Below are positions 1 through 9,421 of a DNA stretch of 64,000 nucleotides, piece by piece. Source of the stretch: Pseudomonadota bacterium. Lineage in GTDB: Bacteria > Pseudomonadota > Gammaproteobacteria > Burkholderiales > Rhodocyclaceae. Numbering within the stretch: the first letter of the stretch is position 1; each line of letters begins with the position of its first letter. The stretch lies in contig JAKOTN010000064.1 of NCBI GenBank assembly GCA_029776255.1, forward strand, positions 1 to 64,000, given 5' to 3'. The notes beneath the pieces are model-generated. The model was not told the origin of the DNA. It did no database searches and saw only the letters and a program-made list of their open reading frames with translations. Made by a program: the position numbers and the translations under genes.

Positions 1-202
1 CGGTGCTTTCCATCACGGCCGCATCGGGACGCGGCGAGGCCACCCGGATTGCCAGATCACGGCGATCCCGCTTGAATGCGCCGAATTGACGTTGCTCGAT
101 GCGCATGCTGCCGTCGGGTTCCTCGATCCCTGCGCAGGCCGTGATCCGCGCCTGATGGATGCCGAGACCGATCACGCGTTTGTACAGCGCCACCCGTTCC
201 AT
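1..202 (-). mobile_element. IS110-family transposase, N-terminal part, cut by the window edge
   Basis: Reading the minus strand from the ATG at 202 gives an open frame to the window edge (67 codons). It carries the N-terminal pattern of IS110-family DEDD transposases: YKRVIGLGIHQARITAC, then FGAFKRDRR, then VMEST at the edge. A strong AGGAGGT lies about 5 nt upstream and fixes the start. In this family the first catalytic Asp normally sits in a GLDIHQ or GIDVHK context; here it reads GLGIHQ, so that Asp is replaced by Gly, which predicts loss of catalysis. The Glu of the MEST motif is present. IS110 elements recombine with help from a guide (bridge or seek) RNA encoded in a non-coding end. 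The rest of the gene lies outside the window, so the element's integrity cannot be judged. Confidence 0.85.
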
Positions 203-1036
203 GCCACCTCCTGTCGATTGACACTCAAGGGCGGAAGGTGGCGGGTGCCGGAACTGAATGTGCCTGAAGGCGACAAGTCGCCAACGGCCTGTTTCGCGTG
301 CGCTCTCTATCGACGCAATCCGGGGGGGCGCGTCAGTCCGGCGGGTCACGTTAGACGCGGGGGCGAGCCGCCAAAAACCATCACGACCTCTACCCAACAC
401 CTGCCACCCCGAAGTCTCTTTCATCTTCAGGGGGGATGCCAGCCACCATGTTCGTTAGATAAAGATTCGCACCTCTATCAAAACGGGTAACCCCACCCTT
501 TGGCAAGGCCCTACTGTCAGATCAAGTCCGACCTTCTACGGCTTATCCGCACCATATACCTGCAAATGGGTCTGCAGACACGTTGGATGTGTAAGTTAAG
601 AAATTCATCGTGTTGGACCTGGGCGCGATCCTTGCGCAACGCCTGCTCGCTGGCGACGCGGATGGCGGCAGGAATGCTTCGCCTTCGGTTCGTGGCGGCA
701 CGATCCGCCGCCATTGAGAAAGCAAGGGGCGCTTGAAATACCGATTTGGTCGCGCGGATTGAAAAATTCCAGTTCCGCGACTCTAGGCCAAAAGCCTAGG
801 CCAAAAGCCGCCAGCGAGATGGAACCGGAGCACGCACGAAAATCGCTTGATCACACTGATCGGCGGATAACAGTGACCGTTTATAGGCGGGCCGGCGAGA
901 CGGAAAAACCGACAAAACAGCCTGTCTGCGCATGAGTCACGAAAACCATTTCCGGAAGTGGCGGAAATGGGATGATTTCCGACTAATGACAAACAGCAAT
1001 CGATAACCACAAATTATCAGATAATTAACGTTTTAC
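203..1036. other. Gene-free stretch: presumed IS110 end plus degenerate DNA
   Basis: No convincing protein gene is visible on either strand; the short open frames have no recognisable motifs and mostly poor starts. The part next to the transposase start should contain the element's non-coding end. Two compact inverted repeats fit a folded RNA there: GGCGACAAGTCGCC at 269-282 and a CCCCGAAG/CTTCAGGGG stem at 407-433. A 13-bp tandem repeat, TAGGCCAAAAGCC twice, lies at 784-809. I could not identify the outer end of the element or a target duplication. Confidence 0.5.
942..970 (-). terminator. Rho-independent terminator downstream of tRNA-Ser
   Basis: On the minus strand a perfect 9-bp stem, CCATTTCCG and CGGAAATGG with a 7-nt loop, is followed directly by TTTT. 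It lies about 67 nt beyond the 3' end of tRNA-Ser and faces the right way to end that transcript. Confidence 0.65.
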
Positions 1037-1126
<90 letters not shown>

Positions 1127-1271
1127 GACGGGGCCGAATGGTAGCACAAGTTCCTCCAATGAGAGGACTCGGGCGGACAATTTTCCGTCATTGCTTGCCG
1201 CGGTGACAAAACGAAATTCGTGATCGCGTTCGCGTCACGACAAGGCGTTCGCCGCCTGTGAGGGCTTGTCG

Positions 1272-2264
1272 TCAGGCGGATGTTGTGGGGATAGGCGAAT
1301 GATCGATGGCCTTTTCATCGACACGCTGTGCGTCCAACCATACGCCAAGGCCTTGCGCATTGAGTTCCAGGTCGGTGGCGAAGACCTCGAGAATTTCCTT
1401 GGCTGGCAAGCGACAGCCGAAATGCGCCGTTTCCGATAGCAGCAAGTCGGTGATTGCGTCGAGAAGGCGTTGGTGGCGGTTGTCGCCCACACCCTTTTCG
1501 CGCAGAGCGATGTCGACGTGCGCATCGATCAGTCGATGCAGATGCGCTGCTTGCGTGTCGACATCGTGAAGCTGGCTGTAGTGCGTGAGATACACCACTG
1601 GCGGGCGGTAGCTTGTCAGGAGATCTATCGATGCATGCATCGCCGTCGGATCGAATTGGACCGGTGAAGTCGTCGGGAATAGATATTGTCGTCCGTCGGT
1701 GTCGAGTTCGCGGTACGACACGCCGAAAATATCGCCGGTAAAAATGCTGTTGCTACGTCGGTCGACAATTGCGATGTGATGCCGGGCGTGGCCGGGGGTG
1801 TCCAGGCAGAGAAGTTCACGACCGGCAAGATCAATCGTCAGGCCATGCGTGGCAGGTACGATGCGCTGTCCGTCGATTGGCAGGATTTCGCCGTACAGGC
1901 GCTCGAATTCCGATGCGCCATAAACCGCGATGACTCCGGCGACGAGTCGGGTCGGGTTGATCATATGTGCCGCGCCGCGAGGATGAACGACGAGGCGGGC
2001 GTTCGGGAAGTTGCGCATCAACAGGCTGGCGCCGCCGGCGTGATCGAGGTGGATATGCGTCAAAAAGATGTAGTCCACGCTGTCAGGCGTCAAGCCAAGT
2101 TCGGCGAGGGCGGCGAGGGTTGGCTGCAGCGAATCCTTGTTGCCGGTGTCGACAATGGCGACCCGACCTCTTTCGACGACCAAGTGCAAGGCCGCCAAAA
2201 GAGGTCGCACATAGCCGGCGTCGAAGGCGTGTATGTCATGTTCGAAATGCTGCAAGGTGCTCAT
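1272..2264 (-). CDS. Metallo-beta-lactamase-fold hydrolase
   Basis: A 330-residue protein with the signature metal motif THIHLDHAGG (His70, His72, Asp74, His75). Further conserved points are CLDTPGHARHHIAI and FTGDIFG, which supply the later His and Asp ligands of a binuclear zinc or iron centre. The first 220 residues make up the MBL domain and the remaining 110 are helical. The family hydrolyses thioesters, lactones and glyoxalase-type substrates; the substrate here cannot be named. No signal peptide is apparent, so it is likely cytoplasmic. The gene is divergent from the alpha/beta hydrolase at 2391, and the two share a short intergenic region. Confidence 0.85.
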   Translation of the reverse strand: MSTLQHFEHDIHAFDAGYVRPLLAALHLVVERGRVAIVDTGNKDSLQPTLAALAELGLTPDSVDYIFLTHIHLDHAGGASLLMRNFPNARLVVHPRGAAHMINPTRLVAGVIAVYGASEFERLYGEILPIDGQRIVPATHGLTIDLAGRELLCLDTPGHARHHIAIVDRRSNSIFTGDIFGVSYRELDTDGRQYLFPTTSPVQFDPTAMHASIDLLTSYRPPVVYLTHYSQLHDVDTQAAHLHRLIDAHVDIALREKGVGDNRHQRLLDAITDLLLSETAHFGCRLPAKEILEVFATDLELNAQGLGVWLDAQRVDEKAIDHSPIPTTSA

Positions 2265-2390
2265 TTGCTGGTTTCCTGTTCCGGGAGAAGGCGATTATAG
2301 TTGCCAATGTCACGCCCTTGTGACAATCTGTTTCCGTGCCCTCGGGGTTTCCCACCGCCGCTTTCGTCAAATTCTCTTCTTGTCAAACCC

Positions 2391-3224
2391 ATGAAATATT
2401 TTTACGCCGACGATGGAGAAAAAATCCATCTACAGGTTTCCGGCGAAGGCTCGCCGGTCGTCATGTTGCATGGCTGGACGGCCAGCCATCGCGAGTGGCT
2501 TCCGTTCATTGATCGCTTGATTCCACACCATCAGCTTTTCCGTTGGGACGCGCGCGGCCATGGCGGTCACCGATTGGCGACCGATACCGTTCCGTCGGTA
2601 CAACGCATGGCGCGGGATTTGTCGAACCTTTTTGAACACTATCACTTGCACGATGTGGTGGTGGTGGGGCACTCGCTTGGCGCGCTCACCTTGTGGGAGT
2701 ACGTTAAAACGCAGGGTTGCAAGCACTTGCGCAAAATCTGCATCGTCGACCAGTCGCCGAAGTTGCTGACCGATGACAGTTGGGGCTACGGCATTTATGG
2801 CGACTTCGATTGTGAACGGTCGGCGGCCTTGCTGCACGATCTGGAGAACGACTTTGCCGAGGCGATTCTGCGCTTGGCGGCGATGGGGCTGAATGCCCGA
2901 GCCAGACAAAAATACGAGGAAAATGCGCCGGGTTTGCAAAAGGCGCGCGATTGGCTTCGGGCTCAGGAGCCGAAACCGCTGATCGCCTGTTGGGAAAGCT
3001 TGCTGGTCACCGATTTCCGGCCGGCGCTGGCGTGCATCGATATTCCAGCCTTACTGATTTACGGTGGGGCCAGCAATTACTATCCGAGTGAAACCGGTCC
3101 GTACGTCGCGAGCAGGATCGCCAATGCCGAATTGCATCTCTACGACGGCGCCGATCACTCGCCTCACCAAGGGGACCGCGAGCGCTTCGTTCATGACCTG
3201 CTGCGTTTCATTGACGTGGCTTGA
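2391..3224 (+). CDS. Alpha/beta-fold hydrolase
   Basis: A 277-residue alpha/beta hydrolase. It shows the oxyanion strand VVMLHGWTASHREW, the nucleophile elbow VVVGHSLGAL (Ser in G-H-S-L-G), a late Asp region IPALLIYGG and the catalytic His in YDGADHSPHQ. I chose the ATG at 2391 because homology-like sequence starts there; the longer frame from 2301 begins with an unconvincing leader. It could act on esters, lactones or PHA-type oligomers, but the substrate is unknown. The 3' end overlaps the convergent msrA gene by 17 bp. Confidence 0.85.
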   Translation: MKYFYADDGEKIHLQVSGEGSPVVMLHGWTASHREWLPFIDRLIPHHQLFRWDARGHGGHRLATDTVPSVQRMARDLSNLFEHYHLHDVVVVGHSLGALTLWEYVKTQGCKHLRKICIVDQSPKLLTDDSWGYGIYGDFDCERSAALLHDLENDFAEAILRLAAMGLNARARQKYEENAPGLQKARDWLRAQEPKPLIACWESLLVTDFRPALACIDIPALLIYGGASNYYPSETGPYVASRIANAELHLYDGADHSPHQGDRERFVHDLLRFIDVA

Positions 3225-3750
3225 GGCGGTCGGCGAAGCGCCGGCGGAATTTCGCCAGTTTGGGAGTGATGACCAATTGGCAATAACCTTGTTCCGAGTA
3301 CTTGCCAAAATAGTGCTGGTGATACGCCTCGGCGGCGAAAAAACGCGGCGCTGGCAATAATTCGGTGACGATTGGCGAGGGCCAGGTTTTTTCGCGCTCG
3401 AAGTCGTCCAGCAATGCGGTGGCCACTTGCCGCTGCGCCGGGTTGTGGTAAAAAATGATCGAGCGGTATTGCGTGCCGATGTCGTTCCCTTGTTGGTTGC
3501 GCGTTGTTGGATCGTGTATTGCAAAAAAAACGTCAAGCAATTGGCGATAGCTGCATTGCTCGGGGTCAAAAACGATCTGGACGACTTCCGCGTGGCCGGT
3601 CTTGCCGGTGCATACCGCTTCGTAACTCGGACGGTCGGTGTGACCGCCGCAATAGCCCGGCACGACCGACTCGACGCCGATTATCTGCTCGAATACCGCT
3701 TCGAGGCACCAGAAACAACCACCACCCAACGTTGCCTTTTCCGTGTTCAT
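3208..3750 (-). CDS. msrA: Peptide-methionine (S)-S-oxide reductase
   Basis: A 180-residue MsrA with the catalytic motif GGGCFWCLEAVFE near the N-terminus. The conserved segments GYCGGHTDRPSYEAVCTGKTGHAE and the Glu/His-rich AEAYHQHYF near the C-terminus are also present. The enzyme repairs methionine S-sulfoxide in proteins or as free amino acid, using thioredoxin. Start choice: a GTG at 3759 sits too close to the AGGAGG, while the ATG at 3750 lies about 10 nt from it and is preferred. It is transcribed convergently with the upstream hydrolase, and the DUF4337-like gene on the same strand precedes it. Confidence 0.95.
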   Translation of the reverse strand: MNTEKATLGGGCFWCLEAVFEQIIGVESVVPGYCGGHTDRPSYEAVCTGKTGHAEVVQIVFDPEQCSYRQLLDVFFAIHDPTTRNQQGNDIGTQYRSIIFYHNPAQRQVATALLDDFEREKTWPSPIVTELLPAPRFFAAEAYHQHYFGKYSEQGYCQLVITPKLAKFRRRFADRLKPRQ

Positions 3751-3783
3751 ATTTGCCACCCCTCCTAAAACAGCGGCACGTTT

Positions 3784-4389
3784 CTAGCTGAGCATCTTGG
3801 CGACGAAATCGAGATGGAAGCCAGCATCGAGAAAGCCGGCGATTCCAGAGGCCAGGCCAACGCTGGCGAATGCCAACGCGAACCACACCAGCCATTTTCG
3901 ACGCGTCAGCGCGGCAATACCGAGTACCGCAATGGCGACGGTGATTCCCGCCTCGGCGATGTCGAACTGATCGTCGTGATAATTGAGGCGATCGTACTCG
4001 CGCTCAAAATCTTCCGCCTGCTTCTTTATTTCAAGTTTTTCATTTTCGTAACGATCCACTTTCTCTTTATAGAACACTATTTTGTTGTCGAGGAGCGCCA
4101 GGGTTTCAGCCGGCATGCCGGCGCTCCGTTCACGCTCGATGCGCAGTTGATCCAGCATGCTCTCGGCGAGATTTTGTTTGGTGCTCTTGGCCTGGAAATA
4201 CGACCAGGCGTTGACGCTGCGTGCTTGCGCCTGCGCCATCGCCTGGACGATATTGCCATCCTTGATGTTGAAGACCGCCATCGCTGTCGCCAGCACGGCG
4301 ACCAGCGCCGCCACTGTATTGCCCAGGCGATCGGAGGCTTCATGGGATTTACTCACTGCATCGTCAACGGTGTCCTTGATATCGGGCAT
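3784..4389 (-). CDS. DUF4337-type membrane protein
   Basis: A 201-residue protein. It has an N-terminal hydrophobic segment (NTVAALVAVLATAMAVF, about residues 23-40), a long charged helical stretch that looks like a coiled coil (about 60-140), and two closely spaced C-terminal transmembrane helices ending in GFHLDFVAKMLS. This arrangement matches the DUF4337 family, whose function is not known. The ATG at 4389 was chosen because AGGAG lies 9 nt upstream; the frame itself opens earlier. msrA follows 33 bp downstream on the same strand, so the two may be cotranscribed. Confidence 0.75.
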   Translation of the reverse strand: MPDIKDTVDDAVSKSHEASDRLGNTVAALVAVLATAMAVFNIKDGNIVQAMAQAQARSVNAWSYFQAKSTKQNLAESMLDQLRIERERSAGMPAETLALLDNKIVFYKEKVDRYENEKLEIKKQAEDFEREYDRLNYHDDQFDIAEAGITVAIAVLGIAALTRRKWLVWFALAFASVGLASGIAGFLDAGFHLDFVAKMLS

Positions 4390-4797
4390 GGCGAAATTCT
4401 CCTGTCGGCAATACGTTTGCGGAAACTGGCGTCGAGCGAGCGGCTGAGAAGGCCGTTGCACGCTTCGAGCATCCTAGGAATGTCACCCGTTGTATTCTGG
4501 AGGCGCTCGTGTGACCGTCGTGGCCATGTCATTGACACAGCGGCTGGTGATGAGCGGGGGATTTTTTCGCGAGCGGCCGTGAGATTTTTCGACGCAAGGG
4601 CAAAGCCGTCGCCGGCCTGAGCTTGTGGTCGCGCCTGAAAGCGCGTGTGGCACCTTCAGGCGGTCGTGATGCCGTGGGTCAGATTTTTGACGCAAGTGGG
4701 CGATGACGTGTGGTGAGAGGAGAGCACGATCTCATGATTGCACGGTCAATTCCCGTTGTCGCAACGGTCGGCTAGAAAAGCGGAGACCGAAAGAAGC
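4390..4797. other. Gene-free stretch between HU and the DUF4337-type gene
   Basis: About 400 bp without a credible gene. It holds a perfect 8-bp inverted repeat (CGCCTGAA at 4632-4639 and TTCAGGCG at 4655-4662) and two near-identical copies of AGATTTTT(C)GACGCAAG about 100 bp apart (near 4581 and 4681). No T-run follows the hairpin, so I do not call it a terminator. Confidence 0.5.
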
Positions 4798-5082
4798 CTA
4801 TTCGCCTTTCTCGGCGACTCTTGCCTTGAAGGTGGCGCCAGCGGCGAATTTGGGAACAACGGTTTCCGGGATCTGAATTTTCGCGCCGGTTTTGGGGTTT
4901 TTTCCTTCGCGCGAGGCGCGGGTGGTGGCCTTGAAGGAACCAAAGCCCACCAACGTCACGGCCTCTCCTTGGGCGACCGTTTCGACGATTGCTTCAATCG
5001 CGGCGTCGATCGCTTTCGCGGACGCCGCCTTGGATAGATCGGCGCGAGCAGCGACGGCGTCGATCAATTCTGATTTATTCAT
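4798..5082 (-). CDS. hup: HU-family nucleoid DNA-binding protein
   Basis: A 94-residue HU/IHF-fold protein starting MNKSELIDAVA. It has the core motif VTLVGFGSFKATTRASREGKNPKTG, where the beta arm meets the DNA minor groove, and a C-terminal FKARVAEK helix. HU bends and compacts DNA and takes part in replication, repair and recombination. The length and the NKSELID start are those of HU-beta rather than IHF. A strong AAAGGAG precedes the ATG at 5082. The gene stands alone: about 400 bp of gene-free DNA lies downstream and about 280 bp upstream, the latter presumably holding its promoter. Confidence 0.93.
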   Translation of the reverse strand: MNKSELIDAVAARADLSKAASAKAIDAAIEAIVETVAQGEAVTLVGFGSFKATTRASREGKNPKTGAKIQIPETVVPKFAAGATFKARVAEKGE

Positions 5083-5360
5083 GATGTCTCCTTTGTTGAT
5101 TAAAAGCTTGTGTGGTCGCTAGTGGTCGTGCGGGTTGATGCATGCACTCACGGTGTGCGACCGGAAAAATATAGACGATCAAGTGTATTAAAGACTGGAT
5201 TTTGGCATGGAATTCCGTCGCGCCAAACAAGTTTTTGGCCGTTTCGGCTCCCCAGTAACGTTCGTGAACGATTCCCGCTGACATTGCCCGATGGACGGTA
5301 AAAAACAATGGCCGTCAAAGGGGAATGGCGAATTTGCCGTCAAGAACAAGCTGTTGCCGT

Positions 5361-6881
5361 TCAGGGGGCGGTTGTTTCGTCAATGGCCCAGTTTCGGCAA
5401 CGTTCGACGGCGCGGCGCCAAGCGGCGAGTAAGGAGGCCCGTCGATCGTCGGGCATGCCGGGTTCGAAACGGCGCTCAGAGCGCCATAGGGCGGCGATTT
5501 CCTTTTCGTCTTGCCAGAAACCGACCGCCAGTCCGGCAAGATAAGCGGTTCCCAAAGCCGTTGTTTCGGTAATTTTCGGGCGTACCACCGGTACGCCGAG
5601 CAGGTCGGCTTGAAACTGTAGCAACAGGTCGTTATTGGCGGCGCCTCCGTCGACCCGCAGTTCACGCAATGGCCCGCCGGCATCCCGCGCCATGGCGGCG
5701 AGCACCTCGGCGCTCTGGAAGGCGATCGCTTCGAGCACGGCACGAGCGATGTGCGCGCGGTTGCTGCCACGCGTCAAACCGAGCAGGGCGCCGCGGGCGT
5801 AGGGATCCCAGTAGGGGGCGCCCAGGCCAGTGTGCGCCGGTACCAGATAGACGCCTCCGCTGTCCGGGACGCTGGCGGCGAGGGCTTCGATTTCGGCCGC
5901 ATGGGCGATCATGCCGAGTTGGTCGCGCAGCCACTGCACGGTGGCGCCGCCCATGAAGACGCTGCCTTCAAGCAGGTATGTTGTGTGCCCGTTCCGCCGC
6001 CAGCCGATGGTGGACAGCAGGCGGTGGGTGGAAGCCGTGCGTTGCGGGCCGGTATTCATCAGCATGAAACAGCCAGTGCCGTACGTATTTTTGGCCATTC
6101 CCGCTTGCAGGCAGGCTTGGCCGAAGGTCGCGGCCTGCTGATCGCCGGCGATGCCGGTCAGCGGTATGTTGGCGCCCAGGCAAGCCGGGTCTAGGGTCGC
6201 CAGCGGGCCGCTGCTGTCGACGATTTCCGGCAGCACCGCCGGCGGAATAGTAAACAGCGCCAGCAGATCGCTGTCCCAGGTGCCGCGCTCGATGTCGAAA
6301 AGCAGGGTGCGCGAGGCGTTGGATGGATCAATGATATGCGCGCGACCACCCGTCAGCCGCCAGGCCAGCCAAGTGTCGATGGTGCCGAAGGCGAGTTCGC
6401 CGCGTTCGGCGCGGGCGCGGGCGCCGGGGATGTTATCGAGCAGCCATTTCAGTTTGGTTGCCGAGAAATACGCGTCGAGTTCCAGGCCGGTGCGCTGTCG
6501 GATCGTGGCCGCGTGGCCGGCCTCCCGCAGGCCATCGCAGAGGGCGGCGGTGCGTCGGTCCTGCCAGACGATGGCACGATGCACGGGTGCGCCGCTGGCG
6601 CGATCCCAGAGCACCGTGGTTTCGCGCTGATTGGCGATTCCGACGGCGGCGATCTGACCGGCGGCGACCGCGTTGTCGCGCAGCACCGCGCGGGCGACGG
6701 CCAATTGTGTTTGCCAAATCTCTTCGGCATCGTGCTCGACCCATCCCGGCTGTGGGTAATATTGCGCGAATTCCCTTTGCGCCAGGCCGCGAATGGCGCC
6801 GTCACGGGTAAACAGAATGGCGCGGCAACTGGTGGTGCCCTGGTCGAGGGCGAGGACGAACGTTGGCGCGGCAGTAGTCAT
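5361..6881 (-). CDS. glpK: Glycerol kinase
   Basis: A 506-residue FGGY-family kinase. Visible motifs are the N-terminal ATPase motif [15 protein letters not shown], the substrate-loop segment [48 protein letters not shown], and the C-terminal [22 protein letters not shown]. It phosphorylates glycerol to sn-glycerol 3-phosphate. The ATG at 6881 has GGGAGA about 7 nt upstream and begins the family's natural N-terminus; the frame opens 8 codons earlier. It lies 34 bp downstream of the tetR gene on the same strand and may share its transcript. No glpF or glpD is in view. Confidence 0.96.
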   Translation of the reverse strand: MTTAAPTFVLALDQGTTSCRAILFTRDGAIRGLAQREFAQYYPQPGWVEHDAEEIWQTQLAVARAVLRDNAVAAGQIAAVGIANQRETTVLWDRASGAPVHRAIVWQDRRTAALCDGLREAGHAATIRQRTGLELDAYFSATKLKWLLDNIPGARARAERGELAFGTIDTWLAWRLTGGRAHIIDPSNASRTLLFDIERGTWDSDLLALFTIPPAVLPEIVDSSGPLATLDPACLGANIPLTGIAGDQQAATFGQACLQAGMAKNTYGTGCFMLMNTGPQRTASTHRLLSTIGWRRNGHTTYLLEGSVFMGGATVQWLRDQLGMIAHAAEIEALAASVPDSGGVYLVPAHTGLGAPYWDPYARGALLGLTRGSNRAHIARAVLEAIAFQSAEVLAAMARDAGGPLRELRVDGGAANNDLLLQFQADLLGVPVVRPKITETTALGTAYLAGLAVGFWQDEKEIAALWRSERRFEPGMPDDRRASLLAAWRRAVERCRNWAIDETTAP

Positions 6882-6915
6882 CGACGTGTCTCCCGAGTGG
6901 CACAAATCCCGGCGC

Positions 6916-7491
6916 CTAGGGTTTGACGATCAACTCGGCGATCCAGCGTTTGAAGTCGCCAAGGCGCGGATCGTAGTTCTCGCAAGCCATCAGGCTCTGT
7001 CCGAAAACGTAAGCGTACAACAGCACACTGCGGCTTTTGGCTTCGTCTTCATCGAGTCCGCGCGCAAGGAACAGTTGGCGCGTGCATTCCAGGCGCCAGC
7101 GATCCACCTCCTCGACGACCGCCGTCGCCTGCGCGTCGCGTCGCGCCCATTCGCGCACCGCCAGCTCGATCGATATGCCTTTGCGGTTGCGCGTCGAGCC
7201 ATAGACGTCGATCAAATGCAAGAGTTGATCGTGCTCGCCACCGGGATCGGCGACCGTCTGTTTGTGAATGTCGCGGATGCGACCGTCGCGCCAGGTTTCC
7301 AGTACGGCATTGAACAGATCCTGCCGGTCCTTGAAATGCCAGTAGAAACTGCCCTTGGTCACGCCGAAGTTTTTTGCCAGTACCTCGATGCGCATGCCTT
7401 GCACGCCTTCTTCGGCAAGGACATCGATGGCCGCTTCGACCCACTCGCCACGATCGCGCACCGTGCGCGGTTTGCCGTCTTCTTTTTTCAT
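6916..7491 (-). CDS. TetR-family transcriptional regulator
   Basis: A 191-residue regulator with an N-terminal TetR helix-turn-helix. [40 protein letters not shown] covers about residues 21-60; the rest is a helical ligand-binding domain with no clear ligand motif. The ATG at 7491 has AAGGA 9 nt upstream; the open frame extends further but without family sequence. The gene is divergent from etfB at 7715. The intervening region holds two palindromic sites, at 7586-7597 and 7604-7621, over the expected etf promoter. I infer that it controls the electron-transfer flavoprotein/acyl-CoA dehydrogenase block and itself, probably in response to an acyl-CoA. glpK lies just downstream. Confidence 0.9.
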   Translation of the reverse strand: MKKEDGKPRTVRDRGEWVEAAIDVLAEEGVQGMRIEVLAKNFGVTKGSFYWHFKDRQDLFNAVLETWRDGRIRDIHKQTVADPGGEHDQLLHLIDVYGSTRNRKGISIELAVREWARRDAQATAVVEEVDRWRLECTRQLFLARGLDEDEAKSRSVLLYAYVFGQSLMACENYDPRLGDFKRWIAELIVKP

Positions 7492-7567
7492 GCTTTCTGG
7501 TCCTTTCCTCGGGCACGCGGGTGAGGCACTATTGCTGACTTCCGTTCGGCGGTAGCCGACGGAATTG

Positions 7568-7621
7568 TTGACAGCGATTCTTCCATACGGTACCGTACGC
7601 CATCCATACCGAACGGTATGG
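7568..7621. promoter_or_regulatory. Twin palindromic operator over a candidate etfB promoter
   Basis: A consensus -35 TTGACA is at 7568-7573. With 17-nt spacing the -10 would be TACCGT at 7591-7596, inside the first palindrome TACGGTACCGTA (7586-7597). A second palindrome, CCATACCGAACGGTATGG, lies at 7604-7621. Both share the core TAC-S-G-W-AC-S-GTA, and their centres are 21 bp apart, two helical turns. The position between divergent tetR and etfB suggests autorepression and repression of etfBA by the TetR protein. Confidence 0.7.
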
Positions 7622-7714
7622 CGCATTGTCCGGTCAGGATTCGGCATTGTCAAACGCGGACGGCCTCGATCGCGAGTGAATTCGATTACTGTGCATTGAT
7701 AAAAGGAGAGCAAT

Positions 7715-8464
7715 TTGAAAATCCTCGTTCCAGTCAAACGGGTGGTGGATTACAACGTCAAGGTCCGCGTCAAGGCGGATGGCAGCGACGTCGATCTGGC
7801 CAACGTCAAGATGTCGATGAATCCTTTCGATGAAATCGCCGTCGAGGAAGCGGTGCGGCTCAAGGAAGCCGGCGTCGCGACCGAAGTGGTGGTCGTCTCG
7901 GCGGGTGTCGCCAATTGCCAGGAAACGCTGCGTACCGCGATGGCCATTGGCGCCGACCGTGGCATTCTGATACAGGCCGATGGCGAACTGCAGCCGCTGG
8001 CGGTGGCCAAGCTGTTGAAGGCGGTTTGCGACAAGGAACAGCCGCAAATCGTGCTCTGCGGCAAGCAGGCGATCGACGACGATGCCAATCAGACCGGACA
8101 GATGCTGGCCGGTCTGATGGCGTGGCCGCAAGCAACCTTTGCCTCGAAAATCGTTGTCGCCGCGCCGTTGGCGACGGTGACGCGTGAAATCGACGGCGGT
8201 CTGGAAACCCTTGAAGTCACACTGCCGGCAGTGTTGACCGCCGATCTGCGGCTTAACGAGCCGCGCTATGCGACGCTACCCAACATCATGAAAGCCAAGA
8301 AAAAACCCTTGGAGACAACAACGCCGGCGGCACTCGGCGTCGACGTCGCGCCGCGTCTGAGGACGCTGAAGGTCGCGGAGCCAGCCAAGCGCTCGGCGGG
8401 TGTGAAGGTGGCGGATGTCGCCGAACTGGTGATGAAACTCAAGACTGAAGCGAAGGTGATCTGA
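7715..8464 (+). CDS. etfB: Electron transfer flavoprotein, beta subunit
   Basis: A 249-residue ETF-beta. It starts [20 protein letters not shown] and contains the family segments [20 protein letters not shown] and [22 protein letters not shown]. Its conserved C-terminal motif reads [22 protein letters not shown], the recognition loop that docks onto acyl-CoA dehydrogenases. With EtfA it binds FAD and AMP and passes electrons from dehydrogenases to the quinone pool through ETF:quinone oxidoreductase. AAAGGAG precedes the ATG. etfA follows after 2 bp, so the two are translationally coupled. Confidence 0.97.
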   Translation: MKILVPVKRVVDYNVKVRVKADGSDVDLANVKMSMNPFDEIAVEEAVRLKEAGVATEVVVVSAGVANCQETLRTAMAIGADRGILIQADGELQPLAVAKLLKAVCDKEQPQIVLCGKQAIDDDANQTGQMLAGLMAWPQATFASKIVVAAPLATVTREIDGGLETLEVTLPAVLTADLRLNEPRYATLPNIMKAKKKPLETTTPAALGVDVAPRLRTLKVAEPAKRSAGVKVADVAELVMKLKTEAKVI

Positions 8465-8466
8465 CC

Positions 8467-9399
8467 ATGGCCATTCTCGTTATTGCTGAACACGACAACG
8501 CCGCCGTCAAGGCGGCGACCCGTAGCGCCGTCACCGCGGCCACGCGGATCGGTGGCGACATTCACCTGCTGGTCGCCGGTAGCGACTGTGCCGCGGCGGC
8601 CGCCGACGCGGGGAAGATTGGCGGGGTGAGCAAGGTGCTGCTCGCCGATGCGGCGCATTACGGCGCGCACTCGGCGGAAAACCTCGCCGCGCTGGTGCAG
8701 GCCAACGCTGGCGCCTATAGCCACATCGTCGCCGCGGCGACCACCGACGGCAAGAACTTCATGCCGCGCCTGGCCGCCTTGCTCGATGTCGCACAGGTGT
8801 CGGAAATCGTCGCCGTCGAGTCGGCAGATACCTTTGTCCGTCCGATTTACGCCGGCAATGTTCTCGCCACGGTGCAATCGGCCGATCCGGTCAAGGTGAT
8901 CACCGTCCGGGCAACCGCGTTCGAAGCCGCCGCCGACGGTGGCGCGGCGATGATCGAGAATCTGGCCGCCGGCGCCGATCTCGGGCAGAGCAAGCTGCTT
9001 GGCCGCGAGTTGACGAAATCCGAACGTCCGGATTTGACGGCGGCCAAGGTGGTGGTTGCCGGCGGTCGTGGGCTCGGTAGCGGCGATAGTTTTCACGGCC
9101 TGCTCGAACCGCTGGCCGACAAACTCGGAGCGGCGGTGGGCGCCTCGCGCGCGGCGGTCGACGCGGGTTTCGCGCCCAACGATTATCAGGTCGGCCAAAC
9201 CGGCAAGATTGTCGCGCCGCAGCTCTACATCGCGGTCGGCATCTCCGGCGCCATTCAGCATTTGGCCGGGATGAAGGACAGCAAGGTGATCGTGGCGATC
9301 AACAAGGACCCCGAGGCGCCGATCTTCCAGGTGGCCGATTACGGTTTGGTGGGCGATTTGTTCCAGGTCCTGCCGGCCTTGCAGGCGGAACTCGGCTGA
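8467..9399 (+). CDS. etfA: Electron transfer flavoprotein, alpha subunit
   Basis: A 310-residue ETF-alpha. The N-terminal half is a variable Rossmann-like domain. The C-terminal half holds the FAD-binding domain with [77 protein letters not shown], which includes the isoalloxazine-contacting residues. It forms the soluble cytoplasmic heterodimer with EtfB encoded just upstream. The CbiM-like gene begins 22 bp further on, and the acyl-CoA dehydrogenase at 10694 is a likely electron donor. Confidence 0.97.
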   Translation: MAILVIAEHDNAAVKAATRSAVTAATRIGGDIHLLVAGSDCAAAAADAGKIGGVSKVLLADAAHYGAHSAENLAALVQANAGAYSHIVAAATTDGKNFMPRLAALLDVAQVSEIVAVESADTFVRPIYAGNVLATVQSADPVKVITVRATAFEAAADGGAAMIENLAAGADLGQSKLLGRELTKSERPDLTAAKVVVAGGRGLGSGDSFHGLLEPLADKLGAAVGASRAAVDAGFAPNDYQVGQTGKIVAPQLYIAVGISGAIQHLAGMKDSKVIVAINKDPEAPIFQVADYGLVGDLFQVLPALQAELG

Positions 9400-9421
9400 A
9401 CGGTCACCGGCTGCACAAGGC

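Noticed and set aside
86-490. A plus-strand 134-codon frame at the left end
   Set aside because: It overlaps the IS110 transposase start on the opposite strand and has no motif or ribosome-binding site.
783-1010. A minus-strand 75-codon frame near tRNA-Ser
   Set aside because: It includes the tRNA terminator hairpin and has no protein-like conservation.
203-1036. Prophage or integron attachment site at tRNA-Ser
   Set aside because: No integrase gene and no duplicated tRNA 3' end were seen in the window.
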